NCBI GenBank assembly: GCA_905182995.1
Contig: CAJJDP010000029.1
Location: forward strand, 124,001-188,000
DNA length: 64,000 nucleotides
Direction: 5' to 3'
Source: Paramecium octaurelia
Lineage: Eukaryota > Ciliophora > Oligohymenophorea > Peniculida > Parameciidae
The notes beneath the pieces were generated by a model. That model saw only the letters and a program-made list of their open reading frames with translations, was not told where the DNA came from and did not search any database. The position numbers and the translations under genes were made by a program. This document shows positions 38,293 through 49,408 of this stretch, in pieces. Each line of letters begins with the position of its first letter. Within the stretch, counting starts at the first letter, position 1.

Positions 38293-39588
38293 TCAAGAAA
38301 GGGCAAAGAAGCAAGTGTTCAATACTTACACTTCTTCTATTATGAAATTTCGACATCCTGTTAATCTAATTTAGCCTTAAGGTTCATTTACATCTTCTTC
38401 ATATCTACATATTCCTTTTGATCTGACGATTATTAGTCTATTATTTACATTTAATCCATTTTCATCAAATCTAATCCAATTCACTATTAAACTTGTATTT
38501 AATTATACTTTCGTATTCAAATTGACTAACTATAGTTATTCATCTTATATTTGTGTATTTAACTCAATCTTTTTTGACACATAGAATCCAAATGAAGTAT
38601 GCTTTGTTTTAAAATGAAATTATAAATTCTTTAATCCAATAAGCAATTTGACATCCAACTCTTTGCCTCTAAATATTTCAATAGGTTCTATGATTGGAGT
38701 TTGGGAAATCATGACTTCAGAGGTTCTATGTTTTACTTCTATTGTGGTATCTGATGAATCATCTTCTTCTGATTAGGAAATACTTGAAACAGTTCTCATT
38801 TGATTTTTTTTATATTATTTCTCGAATTCTATCAAAATAATTTATTTCTATTCGTTAGTTACTTGCTCCTTAATGACTGCATCAGAGAAGATTTCTTATA
38901 ATTTAATTCGATCGTAGCCATTGGTTATACAGTATTCACTTATTAATAAAGCGATCTAAAATTAATCTAGAAATTTGTTTTTATCAAAATTGAGTACTAC
39001 TAGATTGTTATGCAGGATGAGCAACTTCTTGAATAGATTGGCTTATAAGTATAAATAATGAAGTGGAACTAGTCTATTTTTATTTTTGTAAATGTGTTTC
39101 CTTGCTTTTTCTGGATCAAGTTTTTTATTAAAAATGCCCAGGAATCCATATTCTTTGAAATATTCAAAATAGAAGTTAGACAATGACTCGATTTCATACA
39201 ATTCAGACAATTGATATCCAATCAAAATGCTGGATTTGTCTTGTATGAGAAACTTTTCTATTTGGCTTTAGAATTCTTGAATCTGGAAGAAATGCAGTAT
39301 GTGATACATTTCATAGAGTTATTGGGGAGTGTTTATGATGATTTCAATGCCATTGAATGCATTAACTAATTTGGCAACCAAATTGACATCTAAATTCTCT
39401 TGGACATAATCTATTTATCTCTCTGAATCGCATCCTTTCGACCAGCGACCTGAGAATTTAGTGTAGGCTTTCTTAATCTGGAAATGCTGGTTGGAGTATC
39501 GAGAGAGGATAATCTTGAAGTATTAGTATTATTGTTATTATTGTTAAACTTGATTTGTGATTATATCATTAAATTTGAGCACAAGCAT
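38293..39588 (-). CDS. BTB-like domain protein, about 431 aa
   Basis: Uninterrupted frame from MLVLKFNDIITNQV (39588) to TGA at 38293. After a poly-Gln run and a basic segment (FSGRWSKGCDSE), residues 70-140 have the BTB/POZ pattern: DVNLVAKLVNAFNGIEIIIN, TPQQLYEMYHILHFFQIQEF, where a strand, helix pair and the L-x-x-L-Y-F spacing fit, followed by BACK-like helices (LSELYEIESLSNFYFEYFKEY). A Ser/Glu-rich linker (SISQSEEDDSSD) leads to a C-terminal beta-rich domain with LVNLNTKVQLNTSLIVNWIR. Possible cullin adaptor by analogy; no substrate domain such as Kelch is present. Divergent from the trichocyst gene, 29 bp between starts. Confidence 0.6.
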
Positions 39589-39617
39589 AATTCGTTTTTA
39601 ATTAATTATATATAAAA

Positions 39618-40834
39618 ATGAGAATCGTTATAGTGCTATTGATTGGTTTGGTATTAAGACTTCATAATCATTAAAGGCATTAAGCAAATTGGCCACAGAT
39701 CCAAAAGTTGTGCTTGCAGAAATCGACAACAATCATATGGGAAAAACATTCTTGAATGCCATTTAAATTAGTTTAGCCACAGGATCACCAGTGCATGAAA
39801 TTCAAAGCTACATCAATAACATCAGGTTCGACCTTGTATTTATAATTAGATTCATGTTGGAATAAGAACAAAAAGACTCTGATCTTTACATCTAAAATAC
39901 ACAAGCCTCATGCAACAGATTGCTTCATGATTTCTCTACAAATTTGGCATATCATCAAAGCCAATTGAAAGCTCATACTAAAATCGTGGATGAGAATACA
40001 AACAATTTGCAAAGATCATTAAACAAAATTGCTGAGGTTTCTGTTGAAATCGAAGAGAACTCCAAAAAAACAAATGCAGGACAGAGCGAAAGAGATTTAC
40101 AATACGCTGAATTTTAATCTAAAATCAAGGATCACACTGAAGCCATCTCAGCCATTGACGAAGCTTACGCTTTGATTGAGCATCTTTCAGGAGGATCTTC
40201 ATTCATTCAAGTCAAAGGAAGATTTAACAAAGTCTTATCCAGATTGCAGAGGTAAGCAATTATCATCACATTAACATTAGTCAATCAACATCAAGTGGAT
40301 TATTGTTTTAACCCATTCTAACTATGATGACTCAACTCTCATCTAAGTCTGACTCTGATACAGCCAAGAAGGTGTTACAACTATTGGCAAATTTGAGAGT
40401 CCAAATTGTAGAGAGCAAATCAAGTGATGAAGATATTGAAAAACAATAAAGTTTGAACTGGTAATAGTTCTTGTCCGACTTAACCAATGAAAGAAACACT
40501 TTGTAATTTCGTTATTCATTTCTAGATCTGATTAAAGATAGAATCTTGAATAAGCCATCTTAAATTACCAAAGCATCATCGAGGAATCCCAAGGCAAGGT
40601 TGAGTATCATGCTGCTGAAGTGGAGAGAAATCAAGTAACCTTAATTTCGTTTACTCTTTCTAGTCCAATTTAGACGGATAAGACCAATGGTGCAGACAAT
40701 AACAAGATATTTATTAAATGGAAACTCAATCTAGAGTGCAATTACAGGACTTGATTTCCAGAATTTCAGATCACATTCAAGATAAGATTGTTACTCTTAA
40801 GGAATATCTTAGAGAAAGACTCTAATTAAATTGA
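39618..40834 (+). CDS. trichocyst matrix protein precursor
   Basis: Start MRIVIVLLIGLALS is a cleaved signal peptide, split by a 26-nt intron. The rest matches the trichocyst matrix protein family of Paramecium: an early segment with GKTFLNAIQISLATGSPVHE, heptad-rich helices carrying single Cys residues (TQASCNRLL), the mid-region MMTQLSSKSDSDTAKKVLQLL, and near the end VEYHAAEVERNQ and LQDLISRISDHIQDKIV. Family members are made as precursors, cleaved, and crystallise in the secretory trichocyst core, expanding on exocytosis. Introns of 23-29 nt near 39828, 40253, 40502 and 40635. TGA at 40832. Length about 370 aa is typical. The upstream 29 bp must contain its promoter or lie within the BTB gene start region. 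Confidence 0.88.
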
Positions 40835-40866
40835 GATTAACAAAAACATTTAATATTATATATATA

Positions 40867-42158
40867 ATGGATTCATTAACCAGTCTCCAATAGAGAGAAT
40901 TTAATGACAAATAGTTGCTCCTAAAAAATGAAAAATTTATTAAAGGTGCAAACCTTAATAGTTAATACTGCAAAGACTTTAGAGAATCATTGTCAGATCA
41001 GATTCAAAAAACTAAAGAGACCAATTCTAATCCTAATCATCTCTCCTTATTATTAATTCACAATCAATCCCTAATGTATTCTAGTAACTTAAATGATAAC
41101 ATGGCCATTAGTCACAGAAATGCAATCTAACCATTTTTTGGGGCACTGCTAAAAAAGAGTCCTCATTGGATTTAAGGTTATAAATTAAGATAGTGTTCAA
41201 TTATAAACAGAGTTTTTAGATACTTTTCTGCAGAAACTCACAAATTAGAAGGAGTACTAAATTTTGATGTTTAAACTTATTAACTTATTGATATTAAGGA
41301 TAAATAAGGAAATGTTATTGAATTTATGTATTAATTCAGTATTACCCAATTAGAATCAAACCAATAGGCAAAATTGAAAAGGTGTTCCAATTCAAAGGTT
41401 CCAATTTCCAAGAAACAACTAAATGGTTTCAGATCATTTAATTGCATTTGCAAGATTCCTTTGGAACCCTCAACAAGCTAACATCTCTCTGTCTCTATGA
41501 TAAGTTCTGGAGAGTATACCATATATTTACTTTAGCATGAACGAATATCTGCTTAGTAGCTTGATGAGGAAGCTGAGGACGGAGACTTACTGCTATTCAG
41601 AGGGAAAAGTTTCAATTGCTAAATCCAGCGTGCCCTAACTCAAAATGATTATGATCACGTTGGATTATTAATCAAAATTGAACCAGACAGACTCTTTATA
41701 TTCGAATCTCTTCCGACCAATGGAGTAAGCCTCTGTGAATGGAAGACTTTCAACATTAAAGAGTGGTATAAGTTATATGAAAAGTATCCTATATCGTATC
41801 CTATCATTATAGAATAGTTTATAGAAGACTTAAGGCTAATCGATCTACAGCATTTAAAACAAAACTACTAGATTTTGTTACTAATAATTTGGGAAAAGAA
41901 TTTTCTTGTGCTCCTTCTAAATTATTGTTGTAAAACTCAACAACTCTTGGAGATGTAAACCTAGAGGCCGCTAAATAGTTCAACAGAACTTATTTTTGTT
42001 CTGAATTGATTGCTAAAAGTTACAAAACTCTAGGACTCTTACCCAAAAATGTCTCGTCCACCTAATATTGGCCAGGCTCTTTCTCATAAAAAAATCCTAA
42101 ACTTAAGCTAGAATAAGCTGAGTTAAGTGATGAATATTTAATTGACTTTTGTATATGA
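40867..42158 (+). CDS. PH-like domain fused to permuted papain-like (C92/YiiX-type) peptidase domain
   Basis: About 420 residues. Residues 75-170 look like a PH domain (GALLKKSPHWIQGYKLRQCS ... VFRYFSAETHKLEGVLNFDV, ending QFSI). The C-terminal part is NlpC/P60-superfamily, permuted YaeF/YiiX type: EDGDLLLFRGKSFNCQIQRA, the catalytic His in NDYDHVGLLIK, FIFESLPTNGV, and the nucleophile Cys in RTYFCSELIAKSYKTLGLLP. A 29-nt intron near 41790 sets the frame before the Cys block. Members act as amidases or acyl hydrolases; substrate is unknown, but the PH domain suggests action at membranes. Starts 32 bp after the trichocyst gene. Confidence 0.72.
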
Positions 42159-42935
42159 GTTTGATTATTCATTAAAATGTATCCATCTACTTTATTTTCT
42201 AATTGCATCGTTTGAATTCATATGAGTTCAATTAATAATAAATAAATATAAATTTTGAGTTTTTTAATCGTCAATTTTTTCAAGATTAAATAAAATCTTT
42301 TTATTCAAATAAATGAATTAAATTAAAAATATAAACTTATTACCATGTACTTTATACTATTATTAATAAATATAGAATTCTCATAAATAAAAATATTTAT
42401 AAAACTATCCTATATTAAAAAGCAAGGAATTTTCGTTTTTCCAATTAATGAAAATATGAATATATTAATGGAAAATTGGGTATATCTATCCTGTTAAAAA
42501 TGATTGCTCTTTGGTAAAAGACATTAATGTCATGAGCATTTATGTCCAGTTCTATGTTGTATAATTATAATTGTCAGTGTATTGTTCTAAATCGTGTGCA
42601 TATTAATTCCTATTTTATTAATTTTGCTATGTTGTGTTAATAATTAAATTTTTTGCTCTCCATATTAAATTTAATGGTTTGCTTAAGTTTTAAAATAATG
42701 CTATGAACTTATTAAATCTATAAAATCGCATACAATGAGTGAATTTCTATTTGGATCAATGCAACGAAGCGGAGTTTATGAGAATTCCAATATATAAATA
42801 ACTTAATAATGAATTTCTTGGGAAAATGGCTAAAAATAGGGATTAGTAAATTCCAGAGCATTAACTTAACTTTGAGTAATTTATAATTAAGGTATTTATA
42901 TATAGTAAATCAAAAATGTACTTCATCAAAATTTC
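42159..42935. other. AT-rich intergenic region
   Basis: 777 bp between convergent genes. No coding-like frame, RNA gene or repeat seen on either strand. This is the longest empty stretch between convergent genes in the window. Confidence 0.4.
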
Positions 42936-43262
42936 TCAAACATCCCAATCAACAATGGATTTTAAACAAGACTTAAGTTATCCTTTCTTTTTTGGTTTGT
43001 CAAGAGATGGATGAAAATCAAAGGTTTCTTTAGTCTATTACACTTGTTTTCTTAGTCTATCTTTGAATTTAACCACGTCTTCATCCTGATATCTTAGGAA
43101 GATAGTAATAGTTGGAGCAAAACTAACATTTTTTATAATTGTTTCGTTCTTGAAACAATCTGTGCTTTCTATTTCCAGACAAGAATATGGTTTTGCTTCC
43201 TTGAGACATTAAATCTATTTAGGCATGTTAAAACTAGGCTTAGGTCCTATGTTGAAATTCAT
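42936..43262 (-). CDS. small hypothetical protein, 108 aa
   Basis: ATG at 43262 (MNFNIGPKPSFNMPKQIQ) to TGA at 42936, no intron. Middle strand-helix pattern NVSFAPTITIFLRYQDEDVV, then a basic Gln stretch (RLRKQVQQTKE) and a lysine-rich end KPKKKGQLKSCLKSIVDWDV. The last part loosely resembles short protein-phosphatase-binding peptides, but this is weak. No membrane segment. The next small gene on the same strand starts upstream, 55 bp from this one. Confidence 0.55.
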
Positions 43263-43317
43263 AATTTTCGAATTAGTGAGTATGAATGATTAATATTTAA
43301 TATAAATAAATTAGTAA

Positions 43318-43500
43318 TCACAATTATCGGCTAAATTAAGTTTATATAATTTATTTTTTAGAGTTTAAGGGAAGACCTTGATGGGATGCAGGCTTAATAT
43401 TTTAATACCATTCTTAGGACTACTCAAACGAGAGAGTATTAGATTTCTCTCTCCTCTTATAAAAACTACTGCTTAGAAGACATGAAGAGGAATCAGACAT
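43318..43500 (-). CDS. very small hypothetical protein, about 60 aa
   Basis: ATG at 43500 (MSDSSSCLLSSSFYKRREKS) to TGA at 43318. Ser-rich start and composition typical of the coding strand here (SFEQSQEWYQNIKPASHQGL). Too short to assign. Upstream is a short perfect hairpin (TCGGTTCCAACCGA, about 43508-43521). Confidence 0.4.
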
Positions 43501-43563
43501 CTAATTATTTTCGGTTCCAACCGATGTGACAGCTAAATAATAATAAATATAAGTATACTTTCA

Positions 43564-43779
43564 ATGGTTTGGTTTTGTTTATTTCTGCTATTGGTTTTAT
43601 CATTTTGTGAATTATTTTGTTGTATAATAGTGCTATACCTGCTGTACTGTGAATCGGAATCACAAGGTTCGGTCATGATCGTCAATTTTTACTTTTTGTT
43701 TATTATTGATTTATTATTTAAGCATTTGTCAATTTAGTATATTGTATGTAATTTTTTAAGTTTTTCTTTTATATTTTGA
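43564..43779 (+). CDS. possible small hydrophobic protein, 71 aa
   Basis: Open from MVWFCLFLLLVLSFCELFC to TGA at 43777. Almost entirely hydrophobic with several Cys; two potential membrane helices around a polar CESESQGS turn. AT-rich non-coding DNA read this way easily gives Phe/Leu-rich frames, so it may be chance. Confidence 0.2.
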
Positions 43780-43999
43780 TCATAGAATGTATGGAATGAT
43801 TTTGATTATTTAATTTGGGTCTCCTAATTATATTTCTTTTATAATTCCTTAATAAAAAGGTTTTTAACAAATTTACTTAATATTTTTGCCTTGCCTCAAA
43901 CAAATCTTGGCAAATGGTAGTATTTAACTGTTTCTATTGATGTATTTATTATTCAAGTTCCTTAATTTTATATTACAAGTCAGTGTTGTCCTTTAATTT

Positions 44000-44443
44000 T
44001 CAATAAAAAAAGTATTACATTTTTAAATTTTTAGAGGTCTAGTTTTATTTAATTTAACTCGAGATTATTCGATTTATTGGGTTCAACGTTTTGGGAATCC
44101 ACTTGCCTTTAAAATTAAATCTAAATATAGATAGGTGAAAGTATACTAATTCTTAAATTAACAATGTGATTAGATATTTGAAATTCGACTACAATACATC
44201 AATATTAAAAACATTCCCACTCTTGAAGTTAGCCATTTTATTGATTAAATACTTAATTATTCAAATATGAATTACTAGATTTTGGGAACCTTTGATTTAA
44301 ACAAGCACCTCTTCATATAAATCAACAAATTTAGATATTATTTTTTATTCAGCCATTTTTGTTGAACTCATTATTGACTTGTATTCGGCTTCATAGTCAA
44401 GTTCTAAAATAAGGGATTTCTAATTCTTTTGTTTTTGTAACAT
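44000..44443 (-). CDS. small hypothetical protein, about 140 aa
   Basis: ATG at 44443 (MLQKQKNQKSLILELDYEAE). Helical, charged N-terminal half (YKSIMSSTKMAEQKIISKFV), then a 24-nt intron ending AAG near 44275 that removes a TGA. The second exon (YLINKMANFKSGNVFNIDVL) ends with a basic tail and TGA at 44000. No family recognised. The ATG overlaps a plus-strand ATG at 44442, so a promoter must be shared if the opposite frame is used. Confidence 0.45.
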
Positions 44444-45206
44444 GAGAGTTGCTGTTAGACAATTAATTAATTAACTAAACTTAGATTTATAATAGGAAAA
44501 GAAAAAAGTGATTTTAAAGGGAATATGCTACAAATTACATAGATCTATCATTAAGATACTTAATAGGAGTTGAAGAAAACATGTGGATATTCAAATAAAT
44601 ACATCGATGTAAAGGAGTTATGGTGACAATTACATATGAAAGAGGAATTACGAAGGAATTGAAATTGACTTCAGATTAAATGCTATATTATACTAAGCAC
44701 GAACCAAATAGAAGAAATTTGAAATAGAAAAGAATGAAGGATATTATCAATGAATGATAAACTTAAAAGATATAGAATATAATCAAAATGATACTATTCA
44801 AAATTGATAATATTTTGGTTCAAGTGAATAGATTGGCCATGTTAAATTATGATCCTCATTGATATGAACTCCATAAGTAGACTACGTTATTATTTGATTA
44901 CTCTGCATAATGATGATGGCAAGATTGATCTCAATAGCCTTTACAGGAGAATCTCAATATGAATTAAGTGTATGAGAGGACTCCTTAGGGTAGAGTTTAA
45001 TTATCATGTGTATTAATCACATTTTAAATGAAATTAAACATTTTCATATAGTAAAGTTAAATCCCTAACCCCCAACATTGAGTACGTAGAGAGAGCGTAA
45101 AAGTTTAGAGTAAGAGTGATCGATTGTGTTACTTATAGAGAGGACTAAACATATGGAATTAATAGAATGAATTTTTAATATCAATATAAAATATAAAATA
45201 ATTGAG
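44444..45206. other. unresolved region with short coding-like pieces
   Basis: Several plus-strand pieces look partly coded: 44580-44756 (MWIFKQIHRCKGVMVTITYE ... KRMKDIINE, TGA at 44754) and about 44870-45000 (NSISRLRYYLITLHNDDGKI). They cannot be joined by plausible introns. It may be the remains of one gene, or small genes with unclear exons. A short C-rich run CCCTAACCCCCAAC lies at 45063. Confidence 0.3.
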
Positions 45207-45359
45207 ATGAAACTGAATTAAAAAGAACAAATTATAAGGCGCAAATAGAAATTGGAAAGCCAAGTAAAACATTTATAAAAGTTAATGGATGAGCTAGTCA
45301 AGGAATTGGAATTTGCTCAAAAAGAGGAATTTGAATTATAAAAATTATATAAATTATGA
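45207..45359 (+). CDS. short coiled-coil reading frame directly upstream of TPR/cNMP gene
   Basis: 51-codon frame MKLNQKEQIIRRKQKLESQV ... EFELQKLYKL, strongly coiled-coil. Its TGA at 45357-45359 overlaps the ATG of the next gene (ATGA). Either a small gene, or the true N-terminus of the next protein separated by a one-base shift, since no intron fits. Confidence 0.35.
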
Positions 45360-48300
45360 AATAAAAGAATAATATGCAACTTCCTTGTTGTAAGAATCAC
45401 GATTTTTGTGGTATCAAATATGATTTTCATGAAAGTGATAAGAGTTAGATTTAAATTTAGGAAGAGAGAGTGATTATATATTTATATATTCTCAGGCATT
45501 GTCAGCAAACATTGATCAATTTAGATAATCAAGGGGTTTGAGTGGAGAGAGATAGATAAACCTCAATTAGATGACCGAATAGGCATTAGATGATTGGTAT
45601 TGTTAATCACAAAATAGACCAATGGAATAATTACTCAATAATAAGAAAAGATTCTATGTTCCATAATAATATGCAGAAGAATTAAAAAGTAGATATAGAT
45701 TACCAACCACTTAAAAAGGAATCAAAGAATATTTGTTTACAGATTAAATATCCAAAAATGAAAAATATATTATTCAAAATGGGGAAAGTATATTGAATCC
45801 CAAGAATTTGCTCTTCAATCACACCAGATTAGAACCTAAAATATTGATGTTCGGTTAGCCAATCCAAGAAAGAGAAGATAAAAAGCTCAAGAGGAAATAG
45901 GTCGGATCTAGAAGAAGGGGAGTTCTATTGTAATCTGATGAAAATTACAGGAGGTTGAGTAGTGTCGATAACCAGTCTCGAAGATTCAGTGTTCATGAAT
46001 AACCAATACATTAAAATTAATAATAAAGAACCATAGAGAATCACCTCTTTCTATAGAATTATGAAAACATTACTAGAAACTACACTAAAAATGAAGAGGT
46101 TCCCTTATCTTTCGCATACAAGGAGATTAATTAATTGTAATAGTAAATAGAAAAATAAGAAAAGGTGAAGTAGCCAGAAGAAAATCAAATAGTCAAATGT
46201 GAGAATAGTTAGTAAGAAAAATAGATGATTGACAATAATTTTAGATCCATGATGAAATTTCATCAGAGGGAATAGGCAGAAATTAGAAAGCAATTAAATT
46301 AGGCAGTTTAATCTATCAAATAATTAATTAATCCAGATTCTGAGTACGAACAAAAGATTTCCAATTTAAATTTAATTCCCAAGCCTTTTCAATTTACATA
46401 AACATAACAATCTCAAAATCAAATAACTAATCCAGATAAGATGTCATAAGGTCATTAAACGAAGAAAAACTCAGAAGCACGTACCAGAATACATACGATT
46501 GATTAATTGGAAAGTACTCTATTAACTAGCAATATGATTGATAATATAAAAGGACTCAAAAAAAAGAATGATGATAAATCAAACAAAGAAAAATTTGATG
46601 GCAATTTGTTGGAAAAGGTAAATAACAAACTTATGAAAGAGGAGAAACTTAAGATGTGTGAAACTGATTCAATTGATTAAAAACCTCATTAAGCACCACA
46701 TAAATAAACGAGATAAACCAGATCATCAATTTAATAGAATTGCAAGGTCTCATCAGTGAGTCGTAGAACTACTATAAACAACAATTTGAACATGTCTTTA
46801 AGTTTAAATAAGGGTGATAATCAAAGCTAAAATGTTACAAAGGATGATAATCAAGGCCAAAATGCTCCCAAAGGTGATAATCAAAGCTAAAATGATTTCA
46901 AAGGTGATAGTAAAAACAAAAATGTTATCAAGGGTAATAATCAAAGCTAAAATGTTACCAAACAAGTTCTTGCTTGGAATCGCAAAGATTCATTGAATTA
47001 GAAGGAACAAAAATAATAGAATTCAAATTCCAATATCCCTGAAATCAAATAATTATTTAATTACATTAACTAAGGAAGAAGTGAAAATGTTGAGATCAAT
47101 GAAGAAGAAGATATTATTTATATTTAATAGCTCATCAATCCTACCATATCAAATAAATCAGTTATGCTATCAAATAAATAATCAGATGTAAGTGTTGCTA
47201 ATTCTAAATAATTGATCTAGAAAACTAAACAATTGCTGAATTGTAATTCTGAAACTAGGATTAAATATAAAACTGAATTAGTTAATTTTAATGCCTTGCT
47301 AGATGAAAAATATGAGAAACAATAGGAAGATAAATACTTTTGGTACAATAAAGGGATTAAACACATTAAGGATAATATTGAAACAGCCTTGCATTGTTTT
47401 AAATAGGCCTTGATTACTAACCCTTTAGATTCTAATGCTGTATAGTTAGTAGCCATAATATACGAAAAGATGGGCAAAATTATGACTGCTAAAAAATGGT
47501 TTCAATTAGCCTTACAATTTACAGAAACTAATCAGCTTAAATTTAGATATGCTCTTTGTTTATACAAAACTGGATCTTTTAAAGCATCCTAACAATTATT
47601 AGATTTAATCATACAAAATGATAACTCTAAAGACAGATCATTGTATGTATATTTGAGAGGGATTTGTGCAAAAAGAATGTTCAATTTAGAAAGAGCTGCA
47701 GAAGATTACAAAATAGTTAAAGAATCCTCAAGAGCTACAAATTACAGTTTGTGTATTCACTTTATGCTAGCAGTTTTATTTAGTTAAAAAAGATAATTGG
47801 AAATTAAATTTAATCCATTAGTTTTTTGTGAATTTCATAAATTGGTTACATCAATTATAGAATAAGATGTTTACATCGAGAATCTAGTTAAATTTTGGAT
47901 TAATCAATAATGGGTGAGAGAGGACGAATTATTAATTGAACTCAAGCAAACAAGCTTCTTTAAGAGAATTGCTACCAGCATTCTAGTATTATTTTTTATC
48001 ATTATTTAAGAGAGTATTTTTGAAGAATATGAAATTGATCGTAGTTGAAAAGGATAATGTAATATTTCCAAAAGAAAATGAAGTGCACGTAATTGTAGCA
48101 GGTAATGTGAATGTATACGATCATAGAGTTTAATATAAAAGACCTGATATAATTGGTAATAATTATTATTGAATTAAGCTAATTATAAACAAGGAGATAT
48201 TCTTGGCTGTCCAGACAAAGACAATGGTTTATGCAATATCTCAGACATATGGTTTTTAACTCAGACAAGATTAGAATTGATCTCAATCCAGAAGAACTAC

Positions 48301-48915
48301 TTTGAAGAGTTATGGGAGGCTCAACAATAGATGGAAGGAATTGAATTATTGACAAGATTACAATAATTGTCCATTTTTAAAGGAGTCTCCATTTTAACTC
48401 TTTATAAATTAGTTTATGAACTGATGGAGAAACTCAATCTCAAAAAAAATACAGTTCTATTTAATGATGGGTCTTACTATGAAAATTTTGAATACATCCA
48501 TCTTAGAAAATAAACCAAGGCAACAATCTAGATGACTCATAGGTTGATTGATTAATATAAGCATTGTCATTTTCAAAGCAAATTAAAGAAATTGATTATC
48601 AAGCATAAGCACAAAATAGATTAGTTGAAATATAATAGAATGCATTTAGAGGGTTTTTACATCATGCTTTCAGGTATGTGTGAAATAGAAAATCCAAATG
48701 GATTCAACAATTATTATATAAAATATGGGGACTATTTTGGAGAAACTTTGATGTTCAATACTAAAGGTTTTAACTCTTTTGGACGCATTAGAGCATTTCA
48801 AAATGATGTTACAATATTGAAGTTAAGCAGATTTCATTTTAATAAAATACCAACTCTGGATGTATAATTATTAAATCTAATAAAAATAGTTGAGAATAAT
48901 GGAGAAGAATTGTGA
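45356..48915 (+). CDS. TPR protein with two cyclic-nucleotide-binding domains
   Basis: About 1,160 residues. The N-terminus has a small Cys/His cluster (LPCCKNHDFCGIKYDFHESD). A long low-complexity region follows, basic and Gln-rich, with five copies of a 10-residue repeat (GDNQSQNVTK type, 46813-46962). Residues about 690-850 are TPR-like helices (YFWYNKGIKHIKDNIETALH, AKKWFQLALQFTETNQLKFR). Then come two cNMP folds: FLKNMKLIVVEKDNVIFPKE ... HVIVAGNVNVYDH ... QGDILG (48010-48300), and GFYIMLSGMCEIENP ... YGDYFGETLMFN (48640-48860). Neither shows the full phosphate-binding PxxxxR..., so ligand binding is uncertain. Introns: 20 nt at 45536, 25 nt at about 47987, 23 nt at about 48153. TGA at 48913. 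Confidence 0.75.
46813..46962 (+). repeat. five tandem 30-bp in-frame repeats
   Basis: Five consecutive 30-bp units encoding GDNQSQNVTK, DDNQGQNAPK, GDNQSQNDFK, GDSKNKNVIK and GNNQSQNVTK. Units 1 and 5 are the most alike. Lies in the low-complexity linker of the TPR/cNMP protein. Confidence 0.85.
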
Positions 48916-49408
48916 AAAAAGATAAGAAATTTTGGATTTGGATCGAATTTACAAACAGAAATAGAAAATAAAGGAAATTCAGTTGTAAAAATAGCATAAC
49001 ACATATAATTGAATAAATTTTTGTTTCTTTAAATTTTAAATCAAATTCTATTTATTTATGGGAGTAAAAGCTAAGGGAATGAAATCAAGTTTTAAAATTT
49101 ACTTCCAAAATTTTCTTTATTACATTTAATAAATAATAATATATTTTTATAAAAGTATCCAAAATTTGTGATTATTATAAATAAGATGGAAAATTGACAC
49201 AAAGTCTTCTAAATAGTTTGTTATTGTAATTTTTAATCTTCCCATATGTAATCTTTGAGATGAATGACTCATAGTGCAAACGTATATTTGTACTTATAAA
49301 TTTTCGATACTAAAACTTTTATATTTTTGGAAGATATTCAGGAAGCATAATATTTAAAGAAATTATGTGAATGCGACAGATTTTATTAATTTATAAACAT
49401 ATAAGAAT
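48916..49408. other. intergenic region
   Basis: 493 bp between tandem plus-strand genes. AT-rich; no coding-like frame or repeat seen. Confidence 0.4.

Noticed and set aside
43508-43680. GGTTC-containing hairpin-like sequences suggesting tRNA or other small RNA genes
   Set aside because: No acceptor stem or D/anticodon arms could be folded around them, and part lies just upstream of a small coding frame.
44002-44443. Plus-strand frame from 44442 (MRVAVRQLINQLNLDLQQEK)
   Set aside because: Short, stops at about 44570, and begins on top of the start of a better minus-strand frame; not enough to call.
45063-45076. Telomere-like run CCCTAACCCCCAAC
   Set aside because: A single short C-rich run inside a gene-bearing region; Paramecium telomeres are long arrays of CCCCAA/CCCAAA.
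44940-45350. Frame resembling part of a SPRY domain (KFRVRVIDCV, ASQGIGICSK)
   Set aside because: Broken by several TGA codons, and its last part is the shadow of a good coiled-coil frame at 45207.
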